Shown here: in pieces, positions 51,845-61,786 of the stretch
Layout of the letters: each line of letters begins with the position of its first letter
Numbering within the stretch: position 1 is the first letter of the stretch
Assembly (NCBI GenBank): GCA_020632595.1
Contig: JACKFF010000001.1
Coordinates: 62,001 to 126,000, forward strand
Reading direction: 5' to 3'
DNA length: 64,000 nucleotides
Origin: Nitrospiraceae bacterium
GTDB lineage: Bacteria > Nitrospirota > Nitrospiria > Nitrospirales > UBA8639
Notes under the pieces: generated by a model
What the model was told of the DNA's origin: nothing
Databases searched by the model: none
Seen by the model: only the letters and a program-made list of their open reading frames with translations
Program-made: the position numbers and the translations under genes

Positions 51845-54268
51845 ATGGACGAATTAAAAATTCCTTTTTCACAATTGGCTCCAACCATCGACGTGGATAG
51901 TTTGGGGTTTAGCGACACCACTGAACTGCCGCCCCTGGAAACACCGCTCGGCCAAGCCCGGGCCATTGAAGCCCTGGATTTCGGGCTGAATATGAAAAGC
52001 CACGGATTTAATATTTATGCCTCGGGGCCAATTGGTACGGGTAAATGGGCCATCATCCAAAAGCGTGTCCAACAGGTGGCCTCGTCAATGCCTGATCCTC
52101 CCGATTGGTGTTACGTCTATAATTTCCTTGAGCCGTCTTCCCCAATCTGCCTGTCATTTCCTGCCTCCAAAGGACGGGAGTTTAAACAGGCCATGAGCTT
52201 CATCATTCAAAGTCTTCAAAGAGATCTTCCCCTGGCGTTTGAAAGCCATAAATATTTAGATGCCAGAGCAAAAATCATCGAAGAGCGGAATGAAAAAAAA
52301 GAGGCGCTCTTCAAACAAATCAATGAAGAAGCCAGCACACGTGGATTTGGCTTCAAAGAAGATCCGGTAGGATTCAGTCTCGTGCCGATGCGGAATGGGA
52401 AACCGCTGCGTGAAAAAGATCACGACACGTTAACCGCGATCGAAAAAGATACCATATCCGAACAGGGAAAGATTCTGGAGGGCAAAATCCGTGAATTCCA
52501 AGCCCAGGTCCATGCCTTGGATCATGAAGCCGACCATCAACTCAGTGGAATGGATCGTCAGGTCGTCAGAGCAGTCATGCACAACCGCTTTGCCGTCCTT
52601 CGAGACCATCATCAATCCCTCCCTGATGTGTTGGAATATCTTCAAAAAGTCGAAGAGAACATTGTCGCCAACTACAAGGATTTTTTACCGCACGAAGGTC
52701 CCCAATTGGCACTCATGGGTTGGGATGTACGCGATCGCAAGCCCAATCTCAGCCGCTATGACGTGAACCTCCTTATCGAGCATGCCCAACATTCCGGGGC
52801 TCCCATCATCGATGAGCCTCATCCGACCTATGCGAATTTAATCGGGAAAATTGAGCGAAAGGCGCATTTGGGCGTGGTCTATACCGACTTCACCGAGATC
52901 AGAGCCGGCTCCTGTCTGCGCGCAAGCGGCGGTTTTTTGATGATGAATGTGATAGACCTGCTCCGTCAGCCCTTCTCCTGGGAAGCGCTCAAGCGGGTCA
53001 TCAAAACACGCTCGGTCAACATTGAAGATCCCGGAGAGTATTTTGGTTTTTCGACAACCGGCCTTAAACCTCAAGCAATTCCCACTGACATCAAAGTCAT
53101 TTTGTTAGGCCCTCCCCACATTTTTGCACTCCTGCAAGGGTATGAACAAGATTTCTCAAAGCTGTTCAAGGTCAAAGCGGACTTTGAAGTGGATATCCCC
53201 CGTGATACCACCCAGGATCAGCTCTATGCCCGTTTCATCGCGCAACTCTGTCGTGATGAAGGGCTTCCCGCTTTTGGGGCTGACGCTGTAGGTGAAGTGA
53301 TCCGGCACAGCCTTCGTCTGGCCGAATCCCGCGATCGCTTGTCATTGCGCCTCAGCTTGATCAGTGATGTGATTCGCGAAGCCGCCTATTGGGCCAGGCA
53401 GGATGGCCGGACATTGGTGTCGAACATGCACGTGAAAACAGCTATCGACAAGAAACGCCACCGCACCAATCTGTTAGAAGAAAAACTCCAGGAGGAAATC
53501 CAGGAAGGCACGCTCATGGTGGACCTGGAAGGCGAGACGGTTGGTCAGGTCAACGGCCTGTCCATCTATCAGCTCGGAGATTATGCCTTCGGACGTCCCT
53601 GCCGGATTACCGCTCGCACGTTTGTGGGCAATGAAGGCGTCATCGATATCCAACGTGAAGCCGAACTGGCCGGGGAAATTCACAGCAAGGGGGTCATGAC
53701 CCTCGCGGGGTTTCTTGGTGGAAAATTCGCCGAGTTCCAGCCATTCGCCTTAAGTGCGACCCTCACATTCGAACAAACCTATTCGGAAGTGGAGGGAGAC
53801 AGCGCTGCCGTTGCCGAATTAGTCGCCATTATATCGAGCCTGGCAGATGTTCCTGTACACCAATGCCTCGCGGTGACCGGATCGGTCAATCAACTGGGAG
53901 AAATTCAACCCATCGGGGGCGTGAACGAAAAGATCGAAGGATTTTTTGAATCATGCAAAAAACACGGATTGACGGGAAAACACGGGGTGCTGATTCCTGC
54001 CAAGAACATCCGCCATTTGGCCCTGCATCATGAGGTGGTGGATGCAGCGGAGGCAGGACAATTTTCCATATATGGGGTCCATACCATTGAGGAAGTGCTC
54101 GAGTTACTCACGGAAATGCCTGCGGGAGAAATTCAGCCGGAGGGACAGTATCCTCCCAACACCATTTTTGGACGCGTCACTCAACGCTTAAGTGAAATGG
54201 CTCACATTGTCGCAGAGTGGGGAGACCGCCGTTCTCTGGAAACCGTCCACAGTTCCAAGCCTCCGTGA
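51845..54268 (+). CDS. Lon-family ATP-dependent protease-like protein (AAA_32 type)
   Basis: An 807-residue protein of the LonB-like bacterial group: an N-terminal/AAA_32 part to about 560 and a Lon protease domain to about 775. The Ser-Lys dyad is intact (GDSAAVAELVAIISSL, then QPIGGVNEKIEGFF). In the nucleotide part the Walker A reads GPIGTGKWA, with Trp where Ser/Thr is usual, and a helical coiled segment (about 130-230) interrupts the domain. It would degrade damaged proteins in the cytoplasm, but ATP use needs testing. It lies in the stress cluster upstream of FmdB and DnaJ. Confidence 0.9.
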   Translation: MDELKIPFSQLAPTIDVDSLGFSDTTELPPLETPLGQARAIEALDFGLNMKSHGFNIYASGPIGTGKWAIIQKRVQQVASSMPDPPDWCYVYNFLEPSSPICLSFPASKGREFKQAMSFIIQSLQRDLPLAFESHKYLDARAKIIEERNEKKEALFKQINEEASTRGFGFKEDPVGFSLVPMRNGKPLREKDHDTLTAIEKDTISEQGKILEGKIREFQAQVHALDHEADHQLSGMDRQVVRAVMHNRFAVLRDHHQSLPDVLEYLQKVEENIVANYKDFLPHEGPQLALMGWDVRDRKPNLSRYDVNLLIEHAQHSGAPIIDEPHPTYANLIGKIERKAHLGVVYTDFTEIRAGSCLRASGGFLMMNVIDLLRQPFSWEALKRVIKTRSVNIEDPGEYFGFSTTGLKPQAIPTDIKVILLGPPHIFALLQGYEQDFSKLFKVKADFEVDIPRDTTQDQLYARFIAQLCRDEGLPAFGADAVGEVIRHSLRLAESRDRLSLRLSLISDVIREAAYWARQDGRTLVSNMHVKTAIDKKRHRTNLLEEKLQEEIQEGTLMVDLEGETVGQVNGLSIYQLGDYAFGRPCRITARTFVGNEGVIDIQREAELAGEIHSKGVMTLAGFLGGKFAEFQPFALSATLTFEQTYSEVEGDSAAVAELVAIISSLADVPVHQCLAVTGSVNQLGEIQPIGGVNEKIEGFFESCKKHGLTGKHGVLIPAKNIRHLALHHEVVDAAEAGQFSIYGVHTIEEVLELLTEMPAGEIQPEGQYPPNTIFGRVTQRLSEMAHIVAEWGDRRSLETVHSSKPP

Positions 54269-54365
54269 CCCATGAGGGGGAAATGGGTCTAGATGAACAA
54301 AAATGTTCGAACACCCGCAATGAACTTCTCCCGATTGTGCGGAGAACCCAAGAAGGAGGATGGTC

Positions 54366-54530
54366 ATGCCTCTGTATGATTACAAATGTCTCAAATGTGG
54401 GAAGGAATCCCTTCTAGCCCTCACGCTGAAAGAACATGAAACCGGGGCCGCAACATGTCCCTCATGTGGAAGCAAAGAACTGGAGCAACTGGTCACGAGC
54501 TTTATTGCAAGAACCAGTTCAAAAAGTTGA
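54366..54530 (+). CDS. FmdB-family zinc-ribbon protein
   Basis: A 54-residue protein, too short for common length limits. MPLYDYKCLKCGKES is the FmdB start with the first CxxC; the second is CPSCGSKELEQL, and the end reads TSFIARTSSKS. AAGGAGG lies 6 bases before the ATG. FmdB-type ribbons are regulatory proteins of unclear function. It sits between the Lon-like protease and DnaJ on the same strand. Confidence 0.85.
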   Translation: MPLYDYKCLKCGKESLLALTLKEHETGAATCPSCGSKELEQLVTSFIARTSSKS

Positions 54531-54712
54531 CGAAGGCTTTCAGTCGCGTGGCTGATAAAAAAGCCCCAACGTGGTCGCGGGAGCATTGTCCCTGAGGAGT
54601 AGCACCTTATTGGTGAAAGTCCTGCTTCTTGAGGACGAGGTCTGTCCCTGAGAGAACGACTCTCAACTCGTCCATTTCATTCAAAACGTTCGTTCCATTC
54701 GCAAAATTAATC

Positions 54713-55843
54713 ATGCCGGCCAACCAGCCAAAACGTGACTACTATGAAGTTCTGGCGGTGGACCGGTCTTCCAGTCGCGACCAGATCAAACAAGCCTACC
54801 GGAAACTCGCGCTCAAATATCATCCCGACCGAAACCACGCGCCGGATGCGGAAGAACATTTCAGAGAAATCGCCGAAGCCTATGCAGTGTTGTCGGACGA
54901 TGTGAAACGCCGGGAATACGACACCACCGGCCACGTGGGGGTCAGCGAACGTTGGTCTGCGGAAGATCTGATGCGGGATTTTCACTTTGGAGATTTTTTC
55001 GGTGGCCGCTTCGACGATCTGTCAACTATATTCGGCGACGTGTTAGGCCGACGGACACGCCCTGGACCCCGCATGAACCGTGGTCTGGATCTGCGATACG
55101 ATTTGGATCTCGCGCTTGAGGAAGCAGCCAAGGGCGGCGAACGGGACATTCACATTACCCGATCAGAGAATTGCGGAACCTGTCAGGCCACGGGAGCCAA
55201 GCCCGGCACCACGCCCACCACATGCACGGAATGTGGAGGATCCGGGCAGAAACAACAGGTCAAAGCCGGAAAGGGAGTACGCATGGTCACCCTCACCACC
55301 TGTGCCAAATGCCAGGGGCAAGGCCATTGGATTGAGTCACCGTGTGAGGTCTGTCATGGGACCGGCCACGTGTTTACCCCTCACACGATTAAGGTTCAGA
55401 TCCCTTCAGGCATTGATGACGGTATGATCATCCGGTTGGCCGGGCAAGGAGAACCCTCAGCAACAGGTGGTTCCTCCGGGGACCTTCTTATCCGGCCACA
55501 CCTTCGGGCCCATCCTACTCTCCAGCGACAGGGGAGTAACCTATTCACCACAACCTCGTTATCCTTTGTCGATGCTGCACTGGGAACCAAGGTGCCTATT
55601 CAGGGATTAGGAGGAGCCTCGCTAAAGGTGACGATTCCGCCAGGAACCCAAAGTGGAACGGCTTTGAGAATTCACAGCCAAGGCATGCCCCGGCTCGATG
55701 CCTCAGGCAAAGGGGACCTGTTTGTCATCGTGGAGGTTCGCACACCCACAGATATCACAACCCAACAACGCACTCTGCTGGAAGAATTCGCCCGGTTAGA
55801 AAAGAGCAAAATGCCTCAACAACAAGACACGCATCCTCGCTAA
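54713..55843 (+). CDS. dnaJ: DnaJ chaperone
   Basis: A 376-residue DnaJ. The J domain begins at once (RDYYEVLAVDRSSSRDQIKQ) with the HPD motif in KYHPDRN. A short linker replaces the long Gly/Phe region. The zinc domain has four CxxCxGxG-like repeats (CGTCQATG, CTECGGSG, CAKCQGQG, CEVCHGTG), and the C-terminal substrate-binding domains follow (IPSGIDDGMIIRLAGQGEP). It stimulates DnaK ATPase and delivers substrates. ATG 54713 is chosen by domain start though its ribosome site is weak. No dnaK or grpE is adjacent, so this is probably an extra DnaJ. Confidence 0.93.
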   Translation: MPANQPKRDYYEVLAVDRSSSRDQIKQAYRKLALKYHPDRNHAPDAEEHFREIAEAYAVLSDDVKRREYDTTGHVGVSERWSAEDLMRDFHFGDFFGGRFDDLSTIFGDVLGRRTRPGPRMNRGLDLRYDLDLALEEAAKGGERDIHITRSENCGTCQATGAKPGTTPTTCTECGGSGQKQQVKAGKGVRMVTLTTCAKCQGQGHWIESPCEVCHGTGHVFTPHTIKVQIPSGIDDGMIIRLAGQGEPSATGGSSGDLLIRPHLRAHPTLQRQGSNLFTTTSLSFVDAALGTKVPIQGLGGASLKVTIPPGTQSGTALRIHSQGMPRLDASGKGDLFVIVEVRTPTDITTQQRTLLEEFARLEKSKMPQQQDTHPR

Positions 55844-55979
55844 CCACCGGTGGGACGTCACAACAGACAAGAATGGATTCCTGCGACTAAACGGCTGGGA
55901 TGACGGCGCAAGAATTGTTTGCCTCAGAACTTACTGCGGGAGAACCCCTAAATTGATCCACCTTCATATACTCTGAACC

Positions 55980-57524
55980 TCATTTTTTATTTTCACTTTT
56001 TCCATCCTCAAGGGATCCATCTCCCACAGAAAAGATATGACATCCGAAAGGATCGAGGCGCACATACAATCCTTTTTGCAGGAGATCCTCTCGTCTACCT
56101 TCAAAGGATAGATCGCTGAACCGGTCATACAAGGTGTAGTTGGGGGAGGTGTGCAATTCCATTCCAAGCTCTCCGTTCAAACGAATATACGCTTGGGCAA
56201 CCATGGGACTCAGGTTCACCACGATGAGTCTCCAATCCCGGTCAGTGGTCCATTGATACGCCAAGACATTACTAAAAGAATCGTCGCCGGCAGAACGCAC
56301 AGTGAGCATGGCCCATTTCCCGGCATGAAACACGTCTTCATTGGTGATCGCCAGAATTCGGTCATAAAACAAAACAGTCGCTTCATCAGGAGGTTCGTCC
56401 TGAGCTCGACAGAGTTGAACCGGAATCCGGATACGTTTTCCAGTGAGTTGCCCTTGATGATATAAACGCATGCCCGGCAATGTGGCCATCAGGACCCCGA
56501 CCGCAGGGAGACGGACGTTACCAAACGCCGCAGCACTTCTCGGCTCATCGTGATTTTCCAAAAACCGCACAAGTTTGCTTTGAAAGATCGGATCAGCCTG
56601 AAGATGCAGGGCGACCTCATGTGGGGTCGAATGGCGAAGCCGGTCATACAATCTTTTGTCGTACGTAAAGTGAAAGCCAAGTTGTTGAAGCTCCCATTCC
56701 CGATCCCAATAGACCTCTGCAATCCACATACAATCCGGCAGGAGAGAGATGGCTTCTGTCCAGAACTCCCCGGAAGGGAAGACATCGCCCTTCACATGAT
56801 TTTTCCATGTCTGCGCAAACACCTCATTGAGCACCAACATCGCCATATCACAGCGAACGCCATCACAATAATTGGCAATTTGTTGCAACTCGCGAATCAG
56901 CGCCTTACGCGTATCAGGATTGAAGTAGTTTAATTGCGCAGTGTCAGTCCATGCCGGGCAATTGGGATCCTTGCCATGTGCCAGATATCGAATGCCTTGG
57001 GATGTTTCGATGGGAAAAAACTTCGAAGGGAAGTTTGTGACATCCCTGGAGTTCCCTTGAACATAGTACTCCGGATGTCTAGTGGTCCACTCATGATCCA
57101 ATGCCGTGTGATTGGGCACAAAATCCAGAATCAGCTTGATCCCGCGGTCATGAAGTTTTCCCAATACCTCCTTCAGTTGCTCCCAGGACCCCAGCTCGGG
57201 ATCAGGCTGATACGCCCGAATGGCATAAGGGGAACCCACGACTTCGTATTCCTGCCAATCGGGAAGCGCTTTGGTGTATTCCTGCTGTAAATCAGCATGT
57301 TGCCTTGCAATCCGCCGGCCAAGAGGACTGCGTTCCCATAGCCCCATGAGCCACAGACAATCGAATCCCTTTGCCTGAAGCTCATCCCATTCATGATCAG
57401 GCACGTCACCAAGACGAATCGTTCGGTTCATTTTCCGGGAGAGATCATGCAACCAGACCCAGGTATTGATTTCATAGAGATGCGGGTGTGGGCGAGATGA
57501 AACAACCGGAGATTGCGGCTTCAT
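55980..57524 (-). CDS. GH13 alpha-amylase family enzyme
   Basis: A 514-residue cytoplasmic GH13 enzyme. YEINTWVWLHDLSRK opens the domain; regions: LILDFVPNHTA (I), DGVRCDMAML with the nucleophile (II), WIAEVYWDRE with the acid (III) and FLENHDEPRSA with the third acid (IV). The barrel is followed by a short beta domain ending GCHIFSVGDG. It is smaller than and not a close paralogue of 43528-45381. Substrate unknown; the context suggests storage glucan or maltooligosaccharide handling. GGAGGGG lies 10 bases before the ATG. Confidence 0.9.
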   Translation of the reverse strand: MKPQSPVVSSRPHPHLYEINTWVWLHDLSRKMNRTIRLGDVPDHEWDELQAKGFDCLWLMGLWERSPLGRRIARQHADLQQEYTKALPDWQEYEVVGSPYAIRAYQPDPELGSWEQLKEVLGKLHDRGIKLILDFVPNHTALDHEWTTRHPEYYVQGNSRDVTNFPSKFFPIETSQGIRYLAHGKDPNCPAWTDTAQLNYFNPDTRKALIRELQQIANYCDGVRCDMAMLVLNEVFAQTWKNHVKGDVFPSGEFWTEAISLLPDCMWIAEVYWDREWELQQLGFHFTYDKRLYDRLRHSTPHEVALHLQADPIFQSKLVRFLENHDEPRSAAAFGNVRLPAVGVLMATLPGMRLYHQGQLTGKRIRIPVQLCRAQDEPPDEATVLFYDRILAITNEDVFHAGKWAMLTVRSAGDDSFSNVLAYQWTTDRDWRLIVVNLSPMVAQAYIRLNGELGMELHTSPNYTLYDRFSDLSFEGRREDLLQKGLYVRLDPFGCHIFSVGDGSLEDGKSENKK

Positions 57525-57926
57525 AAGATTACATCCCCTCCGTCTTATTCACGTTGAATGCGGGATTCTATAGGATAAGGGATTTGATCGTAGCGACAGT
57601 CCTCCAGGCCATCAAGGTATGGGAGGAGAGACACGAAACCCAACGGATAAACCGGACAGCCCTGGGAATAAAAAATCCATTGTGAACAGACGATCGGGGG
57701 GCAAGGATTTTCTCATAAATAAGACCCCTTCCATAATGATACCCGAGCCATATTTCCCGGAAGATCTGCTCGATAGGAAGATGTTAGTGTAAATTTTTCC
57801 CTCATGATGACCGGCAGTGTGAACCATCAGGCGTTGCCCCGGGCAACGGTTCAACCATTCGTTTGTACGTCTTTACCTTAACAGGTTTCCATACTGTTCA
57901 TGTGAACTGATAGAGGGCGAAGACAT
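57525..57926. other. intergenic stretch with one palindrome
   Basis: No gene seen. CGTTGCCC-C-GGGCAACG at 57832-57848 is a 17-base near-perfect palindrome downstream of the Rnk-like gene on the minus strand. It has no T-run. Confidence 0.45.
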
Positions 57927-58349
57927 CTACAGATGGAAATCTCCGGCAGCCTCAGGCTGATAGAGAATCTCTTGAATTTTTAACTTCCTCGTCCCAATAG
58001 GGACCTGCCATTCAATACTGTCCCCGACCCTATACCCGAGAATGGCCGTTCCAATCGGGGCAAGAATAGAAATCTTTCCTGTCGCAGTATCCGCATCACG
58101 CGGAAAGACCAACGTATACTCCAACTCTTCCCCTTTGCTCATGTCTGATAGCCGGACGCGTGAGTTCATCGTGACGACATCAGCTGGAATATCCTTTGGG
58201 AGAACGATATATGCCCGATCCAATTCTTCCATTAAGCTTTCCAGATGAATGCTGGTATTTTTGCTACCTTTGAATGTTTGCCAGACTCCTAAGAGTTCAG
58301 TGAGTCGATTCAGGTCGAATTCCGTAACATAAATGTCCCGGCGGTCCAT
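57927..58349 (-). CDS. rnk: Rnk/GreA-like transcription elongation factor
   Basis: A 140-residue protein of the Rnk type: a short N-terminal part (about 50 residues) and a GreA/GreB C-terminal domain (SRVRLSDMSKGEELEYTLVF, ISILAPIGTAILGYRVGD). It lacks the long coiled coil of GreA, so it binds RNA polymerase without transcript cleavage. Rnk is known as a nucleoside diphosphate kinase regulator in E. coli. The ATG at 58349 lies 9 bases after AAGGAG; a longer frame to 58403 lacks a site. Confidence 0.85.
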   Translation of the reverse strand: MDRRDIYVTEFDLNRLTELLGVWQTFKGSKNTSIHLESLMEELDRAYIVLPKDIPADVVTMNSRVRLSDMSKGEELEYTLVFPRDADTATGKISILAPIGTAILGYRVGDSIEWQVPIGTRKLKIQEILYQPEAAGDFHL

Positions 58350-58480
58350 CGCATGACTCCTTAAAAGATCAATTTGGGTAACCGAAAAATCTAGGGCATC
58401 CACATGGGAGAGGATACCACAATAATCCAGGCGATCGAATTATGGTAATGGAGCAGGCCATAAACGGGGCATGAAAACTA

Positions 58481-58747
58481 TTACGGCCATTTCCAATCTT
58501 TAATTTCCGGGATATCGCCGCCGTACTGGGCGATGTACGTTTTATGATCAATCCTTTTATTGCAAAACGCCTGCTTGCGAGGAAGGCCCACCGCAACCAA
58601 GGTCTCCAGAATAGGACGATCTTTCTCACAGGCCAAGATCACATCAGGTTCGCCACCTTTGTCGGTACCGGCCCATTCCCAAATCCCGATACCGGCCGTA
58701 CAATGCCTGATAGCCGCGTCCATGCGCTGAAGCTCTTCCTTAGTCAC
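58481..58747 (-). pseudogene. xfp: internally deleted phosphoketolase remnant
   Basis: Two segments of D-xylulose 5-phosphate/fructose 6-phosphate phosphoketolase are joined in one frame. The first (RMDAAIRHCTAGIGIWEWAG, then GGEPDVILACEKDRPILETL) matches the stretch after the thiamine-diphosphate domain; the second (KRIDHKTYIAQYGGDIPEIK then DWKWP) is the enzyme's very C-terminus. By memory of the roughly 800-residue family, some 130-150 residues between them are missing, and all of the N-terminal 550 are absent. An in-frame stop closes the frame upstream. An 88-residue product cannot be active. Confidence 0.7.
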
Positions 58748-58923
58748 TGCTGATTTTTTGGGTACACCGGGTTTTCATCTTCTTTTTCTTCATTTCACCC
58801 TTTTATCAACATCAGTCATTTCCCTTTGTACGAAACACAAATTATTGTGATCTCTCCTCTCCGGGTATCCCCAAATCCCTTCCGATGCCTACTCGAAAGC
58901 CATTCCGACTCACGACCCAGTCG

Positions 58924-61650
58924 TCAAATTTTCAGATCGGGTGTTCTGAATTTCAGAATAATCCGAAACACAGATTTCTCCACTTCGACCAGCAAATAAA
59001 TCACCGCGCCAATTCCGATAATTCGAAGCCAGGCAAGTCCATCAATGGCGGTTGTATGAAAGAGCGTCTGCATCACTTCGGTATAGGTAAAGAAGCCTTG
59101 CATGCCTAATACCATCCCTATGGTCAGGGGAACATAGGGGTTTCCAAACAATCCGTTACGGGACAGCACCGAACCATAAAACGACCGGGCATTTAATAAA
59201 TAAAAGGCTTCAAAGACCACCAGCATGTTGACGGCTATCGTCCTCGCGGTTTCGATAGATGCCCCCTGGTCTGTTTCCCATAGGAACAATCCAAACGTGC
59301 CGGCCACCGCTAAGGTGGACACAAAGCCGATTCGCCACAGCAGAAACCGCGACAAAATGGCTTCCCCGGGGCTTCGAGGAGGACGTCGCATAACATCCGA
59401 TTCAGGAGGTTCGACAGTTAAGGACAAGGCCAGTGTCACGGCGGTGATCATGTTCACCCACAGGATTTGTACGGGCGTAATCGGCAGCATGGTTCCTAAC
59501 AGAATGGCGGATACAATCACTCCGGCTTCGGCGACATTGGTGGGAAGAATAAACAGAATGGACTTTTGAATGTTGTCATAGACCCGACGACCTTCCTCGA
59601 CGGCATGGGCAATGGAGGCAAAATTATCATCGGCCAGCACCATTTCCGCCGCTTCCTTCGCCACTTCCGTTCCCTTGACTCCCATCGCCACTCCGACATC
59701 CGCCCGCTTGAGTGCCGGCGCGTCATTCACCCCATCTCCGGTCATGGCCACCACTTCCTCATCGGCCTGGAGAGCTTGCACAAGCCGTAGCTTATGCTCC
59801 GGACTTGTCCGGGCAAAAATATCGATATCCCGAACAACACGCTTCAGTTCCTCATCGCTCAACGTTTCCAGTATCTGTCCCGAGAGAGCCTGTTTCCCAT
59901 CTCCGATGTGCATCTGCAAGCCGATCGTTCTCGCCGTCACAAGATGATCGCCGGTAATCATTTTGACCCGAATCCCGGCTTGTTGACATTGCCGCACCGC
60001 TTCAATGGCTTCAGCCCGTGGGGGGTCAATAATGCCGAAGAGGCCTAACATCGTCAGGCCCTGCTCCACATCTCGAAATCGTAACTCTCGATGTTCGTGA
60101 TTCGTAGATGCAAAGGCCACTGCCAGCACTCGCTGACCCCGACTCGCCATCTGCTCGATCCGATCGTGCCACGACCGGCTATTCAAAGGATGATCTTCCC
60201 CCAGGCTGCGCTGAAACGCGCACATTTCCAACACGCGTTCAGGGGCACCCTTGATATAAATAAATCCATGCCCGGCATGGTCATGATGTAACGTCGACAT
60301 AAACCGATGTTGGGATTCGAAGGGGATCACATCAGTCCTGGGACACATCTCCAGTTCGAAGTGGATATCCAGAGCCGCTTTTCGTGCCAACGTCACCAAG
60401 GCCCCCTCCGTCGGATCGCCATTGATCCGCCAGACCCCATCCACGTGGGACAAATCCGCATCGTTACACAACATTCCGGCACGAGCGAGCTCCATCACGT
60501 CCGGAAGATCAGTCAGCACGATCGGGTTGCCAAGCAAAGAAAACCCCCCATGCGGATCATAGCCGACACCACTGACCTCCACGGTATAGGCCGCGGTTGC
60601 CAGCGTTTGAACGGTCATTTCATTTCGTGTCAGCGTGCCGGTTTTATCTGAACAAATAACGGTCACAGAGCCCAGGGTTTCAACCGCCGGCAACCGTCGG
60701 ATAATCGCTTGGCGTCGGGCCATCGCTTGCACCCCGATGGCAAGCGTGATGGTCATAATAGCCGGAAGGCCTTCAGGAATGGCGGCAACGGCTAATCCTA
60801 CGCTGGCAAGAAACATGTCACTGAACCCATACTCCCGGAACAATACTCCAAAAAGGAACACACCAACCGCTCCGATCACGATGGCCAGGCTTAACCGGCT
60901 CCCGAATTCTCCAATCTTTCTGAGAAGCGGCGTGGTTAATGTCTGCACCCTGGCCAGCAAGGTGCTGATCCGTCCAATCTCCGTGGCATCTCCGGTGGCG
61001 ACCACCACCCCGGTTCCCGTCCCATAGGTCACCAGAGTTCCCGAATAGGCCATGCCCTTTCGATCACCAATAGTCGCGGTTTCCGGCACCGGGTTCATGT
61101 GTTTCTCAACCGGGACGGACTCACCGGTCAAGGCGGCTTCTTCAATGCGCAAATCTTTCACCTTCAGAAGACGCAGATCCGCCGGGACTTTGTCCCCGGA
61201 TTGGAGAAACACAATATCCCCAGGTACCAGGCTTTCCGCCGGAATGGGGCAACGGGTTCCATTACGAAGACCGCAGGCTTGCACGGACAACATCCGGCGA
61301 ATGGCATCCATTGCCCTTTCAGCTTTCCCCTCCTGAAGGAATCCGATAACGGCATTGATGATTACCACGCCCAGAATCACACTGGTATCCACCCAATGAC
61401 CCAGAATGGCAGTCACGACACCCGCTCCCAGAAGGATATAAATTAAAATATTGTGGAACTGGGCGAGAAACCGCTGCCAGGAGGATTGCTTTTTAGGTGG
61501 ACGTAATCGATTAGGGCCATAGAGCGCCAGACGTTGGGCAGCGACTTCCTGTGTTAAGCCCCCCACTTGACTGGCCACTGTCTTGAGGACAGATTCTCCA
61601 TCCATGGCATGCCAGCATAGGTTTGACTTGTTTTGATCGGATACCGACAT
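58924..61650 (-). CDS. P-type cation-transporting ATPase (P2 type)
   Basis: A 908-residue pump. Actuator domain with LTGESVPVEK, phosphorylation site ICSDKTGTLTRNEMT, hinge TGDGVNDAPALK, and membrane helix 4 motif AAIPEGLPAIMT, which marks the Ca2+/Na+/K+ (P2A-like) group. About ten membrane segments. Helix 6 region WVNMITAVTLALSL lacks the full set of acidic Ca2+ ligands seen in SERCA (N and T present, Asp absent at the usual place), so the ion is uncertain. ATG 61650 follows AAAAGGAG by 5 bases. A tandem Usp gene lies just upstream. Confidence 0.92.
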   Translation of the reverse strand: MSVSDQNKSNLCWHAMDGESVLKTVASQVGGLTQEVAAQRLALYGPNRLRPPKKQSSWQRFLAQFHNILIYILLGAGVVTAILGHWVDTSVILGVVIINAVIGFLQEGKAERAMDAIRRMLSVQACGLRNGTRCPIPAESLVPGDIVFLQSGDKVPADLRLLKVKDLRIEEAALTGESVPVEKHMNPVPETATIGDRKGMAYSGTLVTYGTGTGVVVATGDATEIGRISTLLARVQTLTTPLLRKIGEFGSRLSLAIVIGAVGVFLFGVLFREYGFSDMFLASVGLAVAAIPEGLPAIMTITLAIGVQAMARRQAIIRRLPAVETLGSVTVICSDKTGTLTRNEMTVQTLATAAYTVEVSGVGYDPHGGFSLLGNPIVLTDLPDVMELARAGMLCNDADLSHVDGVWRINGDPTEGALVTLARKAALDIHFELEMCPRTDVIPFESQHRFMSTLHHDHAGHGFIYIKGAPERVLEMCAFQRSLGEDHPLNSRSWHDRIEQMASRGQRVLAVAFASTNHEHRELRFRDVEQGLTMLGLFGIIDPPRAEAIEAVRQCQQAGIRVKMITGDHLVTARTIGLQMHIGDGKQALSGQILETLSDEELKRVVRDIDIFARTSPEHKLRLVQALQADEEVVAMTGDGVNDAPALKRADVGVAMGVKGTEVAKEAAEMVLADDNFASIAHAVEEGRRVYDNIQKSILFILPTNVAEAGVIVSAILLGTMLPITPVQILWVNMITAVTLALSLTVEPPESDVMRRPPRSPGEAILSRFLLWRIGFVSTLAVAGTFGLFLWETDQGASIETARTIAVNMLVVFEAFYLLNARSFYGSVLSRNGLFGNPYVPLTIGMVLGMQGFFTYTEVMQTLFHTTAIDGLAWLRIIGIGAVIYLLVEVEKSVFRIILKFRTPDLKI

Positions 61651-61786
61651 CGCGCTCCTTTTAATTGAGGATAAAACCACACATAAGAAACAGGTTTAGA
61701 ATGCCTCACCTCACCAGCAGACGGCCCTGACCATTGCTTCCTTTACCCTTAGATGGCCTTAAGTCTTCCTGAAGAGGGAAAATGGA

